DNA from: 2-02-FULL-66-22 sp964576535 | Lineage (GTDB): Bacteria; Methylomirabilota; Methylomirabilia; Methylomirabilales; 2-02-FULL-66-22 | Length of the DNA stretch: 64,000 nt | Assembly (NCBI GenBank): GCA_964576535.1 | Contig: CAZNWB010000002.1 | Coordinates: 34,439-98,438 of the forward strand | Direction: 5' to 3' | Shown: piece after piece, positions 9,501 to 17,294 of the stretch | Layout: every line of letters starts with the position of its first letter | Numbering within the stretch: position 1 is the stretch's first letter | Notes under the pieces: model-generated | Databases searched by the model: none | What the model saw: the letters and a program-made list of their open reading frames with translations, nothing else | What the model was told of the DNA's origin: nothing | Translations under genes and position numbers: made by a program

Positions 9501-9823
9501 TCCTCCGCGCAAACGGTATCGACAGTACCGTGCTCCACTGGCCCCTCGAGAACCAGCGCCCGAACGTCATGGACTATCTGGAGCAGAAGCGGATCGACCT
9601 TGTGATCAACATCCCGAAGAGCTCTCACGAGGACGAGTTGACCAACGACTATCTGATCCGGCGCCGGGCCGTGGACTTCGGAGTCCCCCTCATCACCGAC
9701 CTTCACCTCGCCCAGAGATTCGTCGAGGCGCTTGCCCGGAAGACCGTGGACGATTTGCTCGTCAAGAGCTGGGCCGAGTATGGGATGGCGGCAACGACCG
9801 CCTCCGGTGGAAGAAGCGCATGA
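6584..9823 (+). CDS. carB: Carbamoyl-phosphate synthase large subunit
   Basis: The 1079-residue synthetase subunit makes carbamoyl phosphate from bicarbonate, ammonia and two ATP. It is full length (the Escherichia coli protein is about 1073). The two homologous ATP-grasp halves are visible: the first opens with VLILGSGALKIGEAGEFDYS, and the second opens near residue 550 with VVVLGSGAYCIGSSVEFDWC. The first synthetase domain has RAAYALGGLGSG and the second has RPSYVLSGAAMGV. A C-terminal MGS-like allosteric domain follows from about residue 940. Its start lies inside the end of carA and its stop overlaps the next start (ATGA at 9820), so all three genes should be translationally coupled. Confidence 0.96.
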   Translation: MDASPHKVLILGSGALKIGEAGEFDYSGSQAIKALKEERIATVLVNPNIATIQTSDYLADQVYLLPVTPQFVERVIERERPDGIMLSFGGQTALNCGLALEASGVLRRWGVKVLGTPIQTIRETEDRSLFARKLMEIDVKVPRSAAATSIDAAARVAEEIGFPVMLRAAYALGGLGSGVCASPAEVRDRAAKALAHSDQVLIEEFLGGWKEVEYEVVRDRFDNCITVCNMENLEPMGIHTGESIVVAPSQTLTNAEYHGLRQIAILVVRSLGIVGECNIQFALDPRSGDYRVIEVNARLSRSSALASKATGYPLALIAAKLALGFSLPELRNSITGATTACFEPALDYIVVKMPRWDLQKFRHVSRQIGSGMKSVGEVMAIGRSFEEALQKAVRMLEIGAVGLVGNGHLRLGDLEQELREPTPDRIFAIAEALARGVAIQRIHELSRIDTWFLQKIDRIVRTGTRLRQESARNPLPRALLAEAKRSGFADRQIAELTGAVEANVRRQREAYGIHPRVKQIDTLAAEYPAKTNYLYLTYNADEDDVAARDSNTVVVLGSGAYCIGSSVEFDWCSVNTVLTLRKLGYRAVMINCNPETVSTDYNECDALYFEELSLESVLAICRRENPVGVIVSVGGQIPNRLAIPLDEAGVKVLGTSPLSIDTAEDRHKFSELLDDLSIAQPEWKEVVTSDAAMRFADKVGYPVLVRPSYVLSGAAMGVAANERELVTFLRKAAEVSPKHPVVMSKFVENAKELDMDAVACRGRVLVSAIAEHVENAGVHSGDATLVLPPQRTYLETMRRIKKVTDQIAGALELHGPFNIQFIAKGNDVKVIECNVRASRSMPFVSKVLKVNFIEWATEVMMGRRDASSGARNGSMLDLEYVGVKAPQFSFTRLDGADPTLGVEMTSTGEVACLGDDFEEAFLKALLAVGYRLPVRNVLLSTGPVQAKAAFLDGSRLLQDLGVTLYATRGTAEFLRANGIDSTVLHWPLENQRPNVMDYLEQKRIDLVINIPKSSHEDELTNDYLIRRRAVDFGVPLITDLHLAQRFVEALARKTVDDLLVKSWAEYGMAATTASGGRSA

Positions 9824-10980
9824 GGATTGCGTGTATCGTTGGGGCGCGTCCGAACTTCATGAAAGCCGCTCCGCTTATCCGCGAGATGCGGGCCTATCCC
9901 GAGCTCTCCCCGATCCTGATTCACACAGGTCAACACTACGATTTCGCCATGGCCGGGCAGTTCTTTCACGATCTCGGCCTGCCGACGCCGGACGTCTCAC
10001 TCGAGGTGGGCTCGGGTTCGCACGCGCACCAGACGGCCGAGGTGATGAAGCGCCTTGAGCCCGTACTCCAGGCGCTGCGACCCGAGATGGTGGTCGTGGT
10101 CGGGGACGTGAATTCGACGATGGCCGCGGCGCTCACCGCCGTCAAGATGCACATCCCAGTGGCCCATGTTGAGGCGGGGCTCCGCAGCTTTGATCGGACA
10201 ATGCCCGAGGAGATCAACCGGCTCGTCACCGATGCCATTTCTGATTATCTGTTCGCCACCGAGGAGAGCGGACGCGAAAACCTGCTCCGGGAAGGCATCG
10301 ATGCGAAGAAGATCCATCTGGTGGGTAACGTGATGATTGATTCGCTCGAGCAGTGCCGCCCTCTTTGGCAGCGGTCCACGGTTCATCAGCGCCTCGGGGT
10401 CAGTCCGGGAGAGTACGGCGTCGTTACGCTCCACCGTCCCTCCAACGTCGACGACAGCGCGACGCTGGAGGGACTGATGGCCGGGCTAGCGCAGGTCGGA
10501 ACCCTGGTACCGCTGATCTTTCCGGTCCATCCGCGGACGCGAATGCGCCTGGAGAGCATGAACGGCAACGTGGCAGAGCTTCGAGCTGTGGCGGACGGGG
10601 TGGCCAGCGAGGGGATCCGTTTGACGGAGCCACTGGGCTACCTGGACTTTCTGGCGCTGGTGGCCGGAGCCCGAATCGTCCTGACGGATTCCGGAGGACT
10701 CCAGGAAGAGACGACCGCCCTCGGTGTCCCATGCCTGACGCTCCGAGAGCAGACGGAGCGGCCGATCACGGTCACATGCGGAACGAACCGCGTGGTGGGC
10801 ACGGTGCCGCAGCGGATCATCGAGGAGGCGAGCCAGGTCCTGGAAGGACCACCGCGCACGGCGTCACGCCCGTTCTTGTGGGATGGCAAGGCCTCGCAGC
10901 GCATCGTCGCGATTCTACGCGAGGAATGCGGCGGCCGAGGACCCGCATACGCAGAGCGTCACCGATGTGCGTCCGGATGA
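9820..10980 (+). CDS. wecB: UDP-N-acetylglucosamine 2-epimerase (non-hydrolysing)
   Basis: This 386-residue enzyme interconverts UDP-GlcNAc and UDP-ManNAc, supplying ManNAc-type sugars for surface polysaccharide. Family motifs are present in order: GARPNFMKAAPLIREM at the N-terminus, HTGQHYD, HVEAGLRS with Glu118, MPEEINR, LTDSGGLQEE and ERPITVTCGTNRVVG. The start is ATG 9820, overlapping the carB stop as ATGA; a longer upstream frame exists but is antisense-free read-through inside carB. Coupling to carB places carbamoyl phosphate synthesis inside the polysaccharide operon. No partner UDP-ManNAc dehydrogenase is seen nearby. Confidence 0.93.
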   Translation: MRIACIVGARPNFMKAAPLIREMRAYPELSPILIHTGQHYDFAMAGQFFHDLGLPTPDVSLEVGSGSHAHQTAEVMKRLEPVLQALRPEMVVVVGDVNSTMAAALTAVKMHIPVAHVEAGLRSFDRTMPEEINRLVTDAISDYLFATEESGRENLLREGIDAKKIHLVGNVMIDSLEQCRPLWQRSTVHQRLGVSPGEYGVVTLHRPSNVDDSATLEGLMAGLAQVGTLVPLIFPVHPRTRMRLESMNGNVAELRAVADGVASEGIRLTEPLGYLDFLALVAGARIVLTDSGGLQEETTALGVPCLTLREQTERPITVTCGTNRVVGTVPQRIIEEASQVLEGPPRTASRPFLWDGKASQRIVAILREECGGRGPAYAERHRCASG

Positions 10981-10996
10981 CCAGGAGCTGCGCGAA

Positions 10997-11593
10997 ATGA
11001 ATTCGGGGCTCTGGCAGAGCGTGGCGCGGCGGCTCACGCGCGCTCACGAGCGGCGGCGAATGCAACTGGCCGCCCGTCGCCCCGCCGAGCTGGCTGCTCG
11101 GGTCGCGCGGGCGCAAACGATCCTCTTCGTCTGTCTTGGAAACATCATCCGTAGCGCCTTCGCGGCAGAGCTCCTGCGCGCACACAGCCTTGGACGGCCG
11201 GATCTCCAGATCCATTCCGCCGGACTCCACACCACACCGGATCGCCCGGCCGACCCGACCGCGGTGCAATGCGCACGGCGGTTCGGGGTAGACCTGAGCG
11301 CGCATCGCACGCGTCGTCTCGACCGGAGCGACATCGAGGAAGCCGACGTCCTTCTCGCGATGGAAATCGACCACGTCCTGGAGATTGGCCGGCTCTTTCC
11401 GGAGTACCGGCACAAGGTCTATCTCTTCGGCTGTCTCACGGATGAGGATCCGCTGGACGTGGCCGATCCCGTGTACGCATCGAATGAAGTGTTCGAGGCG
11501 TGCTTTGGGCGGATCGACAGAGGAGTGCGACGCATCGTCGAGATGCTGCCCTCGGCCACTCGAGCGCCGGCGCCGCCCAGCGAGGTCGGATAG
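10997..11593 (+). CDS. Low-molecular-weight protein-tyrosine phosphatase
   Basis: A 198-residue protein with the LMW-PTP P-loop FVCLGNIIRSA, where Cys46 and Arg52 form the CX5R site, and a DPVYAS segment near the C-terminus carrying the general-acid Asp. The usual loop is CxGNICRSP, so Ile-Ile-Arg-Ser-Ala is a slight departure. In exopolysaccharide loci these Wzb-type enzymes dephosphorylate a Wzc-type tyrosine kinase that controls chain export. I prefer ATG 10997 (CAGGAGC nine bases upstream, 16 bases after wecB) over a start at 10883 that would overlap wecB by about 100 bases. The first 40 residues are an extra basic helix not typical of the family. Confidence 0.85.
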   Translation: MNSGLWQSVARRLTRAHERRRMQLAARRPAELAARVARAQTILFVCLGNIIRSAFAAELLRAHSLGRPDLQIHSAGLHTTPDRPADPTAVQCARRFGVDLSAHRTRRLDRSDIEEADVLLAMEIDHVLEIGRLFPEYRHKVYLFGCLTDEDPLDVADPVYASNEVFEACFGRIDRGVRRIVEMLPSATRAPAPPSEVG

Positions 11594-12636
11594 TGGGAAC
11601 AAGGATCCGGCCGGCTGTCGGATCGCTACTCCTCGTGGCGGTGTCGATTGGCGTCTCTCTAGCGCTGGCCGAGGTGGGGCTCAGGCTGCTGGGGCACCAC
11701 GGTGAGCCGATCTCGAGGATCAGCAACAGCTACCTCGTCGACGACCCAGTCCTCGATTGGCGCTACGTGCCCAATTCAGAAGTCCAAAGCGCGCGGGCAG
11801 TGTATCGGTACAACAGTGCGGGATTCCGGGACACGGATCACGCGCTTCGGAAGCCCGCCGGCATCCAGCGACTCGTCGTGCTCGGCGATTCGGTCACGGA
11901 GGGCTACGGGGTCGAGTGGACGGACGTCTTTGCCCGCGTTCTTCAGTCAAGGCTGGGCGACCGGTACGAGGTGATCAACATCGCCCAAGGGGGTCTCAAC
12001 ACCCCTCAGGAGATTCATCTCTTCGAACGTGTTGGGTCGAGGTATAGTCCCGACCTGGTTGTCTTGAACTTCGTGCTGAACGACGTGGACTTCTACACGC
12101 AATTTCATCCCGCGCAGCGCGCCGGGGAACAGGCCGACTCGCGCATCGCAATGCTCAACCTCCCGATCTCTCCCCACGTTAAGCGGCTCCTGAAGTCATC
12201 TGCGCTGATCTACTTCCTGAATGATCGGGTTCTGAGCCTTAAAGAGACCCTGGTCGGCATCGATGGCAGTGGAGACTATTACGAGCGAATATGGGCGAGC
12301 GAGAAGAACCCCCGGAAGGTGACGGACGGATTCTCGAGGCTGGCGGAGCTGCAGAGGAAGGATCACTTCGGGGTGGTGGTGATGATCTGGCCCCTCGTTA
12401 CGGACTACCGAAGCTATCGGTTCGGGTGGATCCACGCGTGGGTGGCGCGCGAGGCGACGAAGGTCGGCTTCACCGTGATCGATCTGCTTCCGCAACTTTC
12501 GAGCGTGCCGTACCACAAGCTTCAGGTGTCGGCGGAGGACACTGTCCATCCGAACGCGCTTGGGCACCGGCTGGGCGCGGAAGCGTTCCTGGCATGGTAT
12601 CGATCGCCGGGCCGCCTCGAGGCTCGGGAGCGCTGA
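11593..12636 (+). CDS. Membrane-anchored SGNH/GDSL hydrolase
   Basis: A 347-residue protein starting with GTG at 11593, which shares one base with the phosphatase stop (TAGTG). An N-terminal hydrophobic helix (about residues 9-28) precedes the SGNH blocks: LVVLGDSVTEGYGV with the nucleophilic Ser, NIAQGGLNT, NFVLNDVDF with the Asn, and DTVHPNALGHRLGAEAF with the Asp-His pair. It is a paralogue of the proteins at 1938, 19967 and 24343 and is probably a periplasmic sugar O-acylesterase or O-acyltransferase. Its gene ends two bases before the AsnB-like gene. Confidence 0.82.
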   Translation: MGTRIRPAVGSLLLVAVSIGVSLALAEVGLRLLGHHGEPISRISNSYLVDDPVLDWRYVPNSEVQSARAVYRYNSAGFRDTDHALRKPAGIQRLVVLGDSVTEGYGVEWTDVFARVLQSRLGDRYEVINIAQGGLNTPQEIHLFERVGSRYSPDLVVLNFVLNDVDFYTQFHPAQRAGEQADSRIAMLNLPISPHVKRLLKSSALIYFLNDRVLSLKETLVGIDGSGDYYERIWASEKNPRKVTDGFSRLAELQRKDHFGVVVMIWPLVTDYRSYRFGWIHAWVAREATKVGFTVIDLLPQLSSVPYHKLQVSAEDTVHPNALGHRLGAEAFLAWYRSPGRLEARER

Positions 12637-12638
12637 CC

Positions 12639-14495
12639 GTGTGCGGCATTGCCGGCGTGCTCCACATTGATCCACAGGCGCGCGTGGCAAAACGCGAGCT
12701 CGCGAGGATGCGCGATGCGCTTCGACACCGCGGTCCGGACGGCCAAGGTGTCGTGGTGGACGGGCCGTGCGGGCTCTGCCACACACGTCTCGCGATCATC
12801 GACCTCTCTCCCCGCGCGCATCAGCCGATGGCGAGCGCAAGTGGCCGGTACTGGCTTACCTATAACGGCGAGATCTACAACTACCGCGAGCTCCGCCAGG
12901 AGCTGCGCGCGGCGGGCCGCGATTTCCAGTCGGATTCGGACACCGAGGTGATCCTCCATCTCATGGAGTGGGGAGGGGTGACGGCGCTCGAGCGACTGGA
13001 GGGAATGTTCGCATTCGCGCTTTACGACCGGGTGCGCCGCCAGCTGCTGCTGGTTCGGGATCGCACCGGCATCAAGCCCCTATTCTGGACGATGGGACCG
13101 GAAGGCTTCGCCTTCGCGTCCGAGCCTAAAGCGCTGCCACCCTCGGCGCGGCGTGGGGCTCCACCCGTCGAGCGGCTAGCAGAATACGTCGCGTTCCGCC
13201 ATTGGGTCGACGTCGAGTCTCCACTCCCCGGTGTGAAGACCCTGCCGCCGGGGCACCGGCTCGTGACCGACGGCCGCCACGTGTCCATCGAGCGGTGGTG
13301 GACGCCCGCGTCGGGGCAGGCGGGCACTCCGGAGGCTACCTGGAGTATCTTGTCGGCGGCCGTGCGCCGACAGCTCGTGAGCGACGTCCCAGTCGGGATC
13401 TTCCTGTCTGGCGGGGTGGACTCGGCGCTGGTCGCCGCTGCCGCCCGCGAAGCGGTGCCTGAACTGGAAACCTTCACTGTGGGATTCCAGGAGCCCGACT
13501 GGGACGAAACGGCCCGCGCACGCGTCGTGTCAGACCTTCTGGGCACCGAAGCTCACGAGCTGCAATTGGATGCCGAGCAGTACGCGCTCGACCTCGGCAC
13601 CGCCGTCTGGCACCTCGACGCGCCCCTGAACCACGCCCATTGTGTGCACCTCCTCGCCCTGTCACGGTTTGCGCGGAAACGCATCACGGTAGCCCTGACA
13701 GGCGAGGGGAGCGACGAGTTGTTCGGGGGCTATCCCCGGTACCGACTGTTTTCCATGGCTCGCTGGCTTCGCGCGTTCCCGGGCCTCGGGCTGCGGCACG
13801 CGGCGCGACGGCTCCACCCAAGGCAGCCACGCTGGGCTCGGTTACTGGAGTCGGGCGCCGTCGATGTGGCGACGGCGGCTGCGCTGAACGCAGCATTCGT
13901 GCCGATCGAGGAAGCGGCCCGTCTGGTTGGTCTGAACGATCCGGAACGCGTGCTCGAGCCGCGCCGACGGCTGTTCCACGAGGCCGAGCGTCGCGGCCTC
14001 GACGAAGTCGAGAGTTTGCTCGAGCTCGAGCGCCAGACCTATCTGGTGTCGCTGCTGCAGCGAATGGATCGGATGAGTATGGCTGCCGGGCTCGAGTGCC
14101 GCGTGCCGTTCCTCGATGAGCGGGTCATCGAGCACGCGATGTCACTCCCGGGCGGACAACGGCTCGACCTGTTCGATACGAAGAAGCCTGTCCGCCGCGC
14201 CGCAGCCGGTCGCTTTGGACGCCGCTACGCAAATGCTCCCAAGTCGGGCTTCGGGGTGCCGATTGGCAGCTGGTTCCGGCAGAATGGGAGCCTGGGCGCG
14301 CTGTTGGTGCGGTGTCTCGATGACTCCCGGACCCGGAGCCGCGGTTGGTTCGACGTCGCATTGGCACGGCGGAGATTCGAAGAACATCGGTCGGGGCTGC
14401 TGGATCACACGGAGACGCTCTGGGGCTTACTCAATCTCGAGCTCTGGGCGCGGGTGTGTCTCGACGGCGATGGTCCCGGTGAGGGGGCGCTGTAA
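12639..14495 (+). CDS. asnB: Glutamine-dependent asparagine synthetase-like amidotransferase
   Basis: The start is GTG 12639, which puts Cys at position 2 (M-C-G-I-A-G-V-L) as needed for the Ntn glutaminase nucleophile. The 618 residues then show RHRGPDGQG, NGEIYNYRELR and RDRTGIKPL in the glutaminase domain, and the ATP pyrophosphatase loop SGGVDS (residues 257-262) with TGEGSDELFGGYPRY in the synthetase domain. It should adenylate a carboxylate and amidate it with glutamine-derived ammonia. In polysaccharide loci such enzymes often amidate uronic acids rather than aspartate, and similar amidotransferases accompany exosortase loci. The true substrate is open. Confidence 0.88.
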   Translation: MCGIAGVLHIDPQARVAKRELARMRDALRHRGPDGQGVVVDGPCGLCHTRLAIIDLSPRAHQPMASASGRYWLTYNGEIYNYRELRQELRAAGRDFQSDSDTEVILHLMEWGGVTALERLEGMFAFALYDRVRRQLLLVRDRTGIKPLFWTMGPEGFAFASEPKALPPSARRGAPPVERLAEYVAFRHWVDVESPLPGVKTLPPGHRLVTDGRHVSIERWWTPASGQAGTPEATWSILSAAVRRQLVSDVPVGIFLSGGVDSALVAAAAREAVPELETFTVGFQEPDWDETARARVVSDLLGTEAHELQLDAEQYALDLGTAVWHLDAPLNHAHCVHLLALSRFARKRITVALTGEGSDELFGGYPRYRLFSMARWLRAFPGLGLRHAARRLHPRQPRWARLLESGAVDVATAAALNAAFVPIEEAARLVGLNDPERVLEPRRRLFHEAERRGLDEVESLLELERQTYLVSLLQRMDRMSMAAGLECRVPFLDERVIEHAMSLPGGQRLDLFDTKKPVRRAAAGRFGRRYANAPKSGFGVPIGSWFRQNGSLGALLVRCLDDSRTRSRGWFDVALARRRFEEHRSGLLDHTETLWGLLNLELWARVCLDGDGPGEGAL

Positions 14496-14499
14496 CCCC

Positions 14500-15777
14500 A
14501 TGGCTGTGCCGGACAGCGTCGCAGCGACGGCTTCTTTTTCAGCAAGCACAGCGAGGCGGACTGACGGCCGGAGCACTCTCGCCATCCGGATGCTCATCCT
14601 CTTCCTCGTGCTCGAATACGTCCGGCCGTCGCTCGTTACCGAGCTCAAACTTCAGATGGTGATCATCGTGGTGATGCTGGTGCTGTGGTTCCAGGCTCGG
14701 AACCGCCCGTGGTCCAGCATCCTCACGGCTCAGGTCCTCTTCCTCATCGTCTGCGCCCAGGCGATTCCATACGCCTGGAACAACTATGCAGCCTATTTCA
14801 CGACGCGGACCATGTTCGGCCACGTCGTGATCGCGCTCGCGCTCGCCTGGCTTCTGGCCACACGCGCGACCTTCCGGACGGTGGCGTGGGCGTGGCTTCT
14901 GATCATGGGCTATGCGGCAGTATACGGAATCACCCACGGTGGGACTGGACCAGGCGCCATGCTCGGAGACGAGAATGATCTGGCTCTCGGCTGCGCGACG
15001 GCTTTTCCCTTCGCGTTCTATGGGTTCGAGCGGCTCTCGGGCGGCCGTCGGTGGCTGTGCGGCGCGATTGGCGGACTGATGGTCGTCGCGATCGTGGTGA
15101 GCTTCTCGCGGGGTGGCTTCGTCGCCCTGGTCGCTGTTACTCTCTACTGCTGGCTAGCGTCTCGGCACAAGCTCCGCGGCCTCGTCACGGTGGCCCTCCT
15201 TGCCTCGCTGCTAATGATAACGGCTCCGGAAGAGGGCCGGACGGGTCACTCTTACGTTGAGCGGATGAGGACAATCTTCAAGACGGACGAGGGAACGGCC
15301 GAAGGCCGGCAGTTCCTCTGGAAGGCCGCTAGGAACATGTGGAAGGCCAATCCGATCCTGGGAGTGGGCGGAGGAAATTTCCCTTTCCTCGTCGGGCGCT
15401 ATCAGCCCACGGATTTCAACAAGCGGGAATATCTTGAGCGGGATTGGTCTGGCACCGTCACGCACTCCGCCTACTTCCAGGTGCTGGCTGAGCACGGCTC
15501 AGCAGGGATTCTGCTCCTGGGCTACATCGTGTGGGCCCACTTCCGGACGCTCCGTCGGTTGCGACGACTGGCGGCCTCCCATCCCGAGATCCCGTCCGAT
15601 ATGCGACGTGACGCGGAGATGTATGGGGGGGCGCTCGGAGGAGCGGTTGCCGGATACTGTGTCGCAGGGGCCTTCCTGTCGGTCGCATACTATCCGTACC
15701 TCTGGTACTTCAGCGCGATGGCCGTGGCGCTCGAGGCCGCGGTCCAGCGGCAACTGACAGCCATCGGTCCGAGATGA
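14500..15777 (+). CDS. O-antigen ligase/polymerase-like membrane protein
   Basis: A 425-residue polytopic membrane protein with about ten hydrophobic helices. It has the Wzy_C-type features: GAMLGDENDLALGCATAFPF, the FSRGGFVALVAV helix, and a large periplasmic loop (about residues 240-340) with GEGRQFLWKAAR-like text (EGRQFLWKAARNMWKANP) and HSAYFQVLAEHGSAGILLL. Such proteins polymerise repeat units or ligate glycans. ATG 14500 is chosen because it lies four bases after the asnB stop; a longer frame from 14116 would lie inside asnB. Confidence 0.85.
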   Translation: MAVPDSVAATASFSASTARRTDGRSTLAIRMLILFLVLEYVRPSLVTELKLQMVIIVVMLVLWFQARNRPWSSILTAQVLFLIVCAQAIPYAWNNYAAYFTTRTMFGHVVIALALAWLLATRATFRTVAWAWLLIMGYAAVYGITHGGTGPGAMLGDENDLALGCATAFPFAFYGFERLSGGRRWLCGAIGGLMVVAIVVSFSRGGFVALVAVTLYCWLASRHKLRGLVTVALLASLLMITAPEEGRTGHSYVERMRTIFKTDEGTAEGRQFLWKAARNMWKANPILGVGGGNFPFLVGRYQPTDFNKREYLERDWSGTVTHSAYFQVLAEHGSAGILLLGYIVWAHFRTLRRLRRLAASHPEIPSDMRRDAEMYGGALGGAVAGYCVAGAFLSVAYYPYLWYFSAMAVALEAAVQRQLTAIGPR

Positions 15778-15787
15778 GGGGAAGGCT

Positions 15788-17239
15788 ATGAGTGGAACTG
15801 ATTCCGTCATTCTGCTGGAATTCAACGAGCTGAGCCCGCCTCTCATGGCACGCTTCATGGCGGAAGGCAGACTCCCGAACTTCAGCCGGCTCTATCACGA
15901 ATCGAGGGTCTACGTCACCGACGCGCAAGAGTCGGGCCGTTATCTGCAGCCCTGGATTCAATGGGTGACGGTTCACTCCGGGCTCACCGCGGGCGAGCAT
16001 GGCGTGTGCGAACTGGGGGAGGCGCATAAGCTGGGACGGCAGTGCCTGACGGAGATCGTATCGGCGGCGGGTCTGCGGGTCTGGAACTGCGGAAGCATGA
16101 ACGCGCGGTATGACGAGAGAATCAACGGGTGCGTCCTCCCCGATCCGTGGACCACAGGCGTGCAGCCGCATCCGGACGCGCTGCTCCCCTACTTCCGGTT
16201 CATCCAGAAGAGCGTCCAAGAGCACACCAGCGGGGACCAGGCACTGGCCATCTCCGATTACGTGGCGTTCAGCCGGTTCATGGTGACCCACGGTCTGTCG
16301 CTGTCGACCGGGGTGGCGATCGTGAGACAGTTGCTCCGCGAGCGGCACGGAAAGTACAAGTGGATGCGCGTAGCGGTGATGGACCGGCTCCAGTGGGACG
16401 TCTTCCGCTGGTACTACAAGAGAGTCAGACCGAACTTTGCCACCTTTTTTCTGAACAGCACCGCGCACCTCCAGCACAAGTACTGGCGAAATCTCGAGCC
16501 AGAGCGCTTCAGGATCCGGCCCACGGCCGAGGAGCAAGCAGAGCTAGAAAAGGCAATCCCCTTCGGGTACGAGCAAATGGATCGTCTGGTCGGCAACTTC
16601 ATGAAGCTGGCCGACGAGGGGACGACGCTGATCTTCTGCACCGCGCTGAGTCAGCAGCCCTGCCTGGTCTACGAGGATTCGGGTGGGAAGACGTTCTACC
16701 GTACGCGAGGAATTGACAAGCTACTCCAGTTTGCTGGGGTGACGACGGCATGTCGTTACTTCCCGGTCATGTCCGAAGAGTTTCACCTGCGTTTCGAGAA
16801 TGAGGCGCACGCGCGGGTGGCCCACCGCCGGTTGACGTCATTGCGAGTGGAAGATAAGCCGGCCCTGGATCTGCGATGTGAGGGATCGCAGCTGTTCGGC
16901 GGCTGTCACGTCTTCACCCAGCTGCCCGGCGATGCGGTACTGCGCAGTGAGGAAACTGGTGCCTCCAAGCCGTTCTTCGACTTCTTCTACCAGGCCCAGA
17001 GCCTCAAAAGCGGTATGCATCACCCGGACGGGATGCTATGGATCCGGCTGCCGGATGGGCGCCACGCCGTGACGGAGGAAAAGGGTTCCCTGGTCTCGAT
17101 TGCGCCGACCGTTCTCCACCTACTCGATGTGCCAGTCCCGACCTGGATGAATGGAGCGCCACTGGTCACGCGGTCGTCAGCCGGTCCCAAGACTGGCGCA
17201 GCCCCGGTGCCGACGGCCACCTCGCTCACACGGAGCTAG
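15788..17239 (+). CDS. Alkaline-phosphatase-fold protein of a polysaccharide locus
   Basis: A 483-residue soluble-looking protein with no signal peptide. The opening (SVILLEFNELSPPLMARF...EGRLPNFSRLY) resembles type I phosphodiesterase/AlkP-superfamily proteins, and the C-terminus (SIAPTVLHLLDVPVPTWMNG) is the usual closing strand and helix of that fold. The expected metal-binding Asp in the first strand seems replaced (EFNE), and I cannot place a clear Thr or Ser nucleophile, so it may be a non-hydrolytic relative. It lies between the polymerase and a glycosyltransferase. The role is unknown; handling of a phospho- or sulfo-group is a guess. Confidence 0.6.
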   Translation: MSGTDSVILLEFNELSPPLMARFMAEGRLPNFSRLYHESRVYVTDAQESGRYLQPWIQWVTVHSGLTAGEHGVCELGEAHKLGRQCLTEIVSAAGLRVWNCGSMNARYDERINGCVLPDPWTTGVQPHPDALLPYFRFIQKSVQEHTSGDQALAISDYVAFSRFMVTHGLSLSTGVAIVRQLLRERHGKYKWMRVAVMDRLQWDVFRWYYKRVRPNFATFFLNSTAHLQHKYWRNLEPERFRIRPTAEEQAELEKAIPFGYEQMDRLVGNFMKLADEGTTLIFCTALSQQPCLVYEDSGGKTFYRTRGIDKLLQFAGVTTACRYFPVMSEEFHLRFENEAHARVAHRRLTSLRVEDKPALDLRCEGSQLFGGCHVFTQLPGDAVLRSEETGASKPFFDFFYQAQSLKSGMHHPDGMLWIRLPDGRHAVTEEKGSLVSIAPTVLHLLDVPVPTWMNGAPLVTRSSAGPKTGAAPVPTATSLTRS

Positions 17240-17294
17240 GTTGTTCCTCTGCGAACATATGCGGACGTCGAGCCCCTGCTCTAGGACCATCGAC

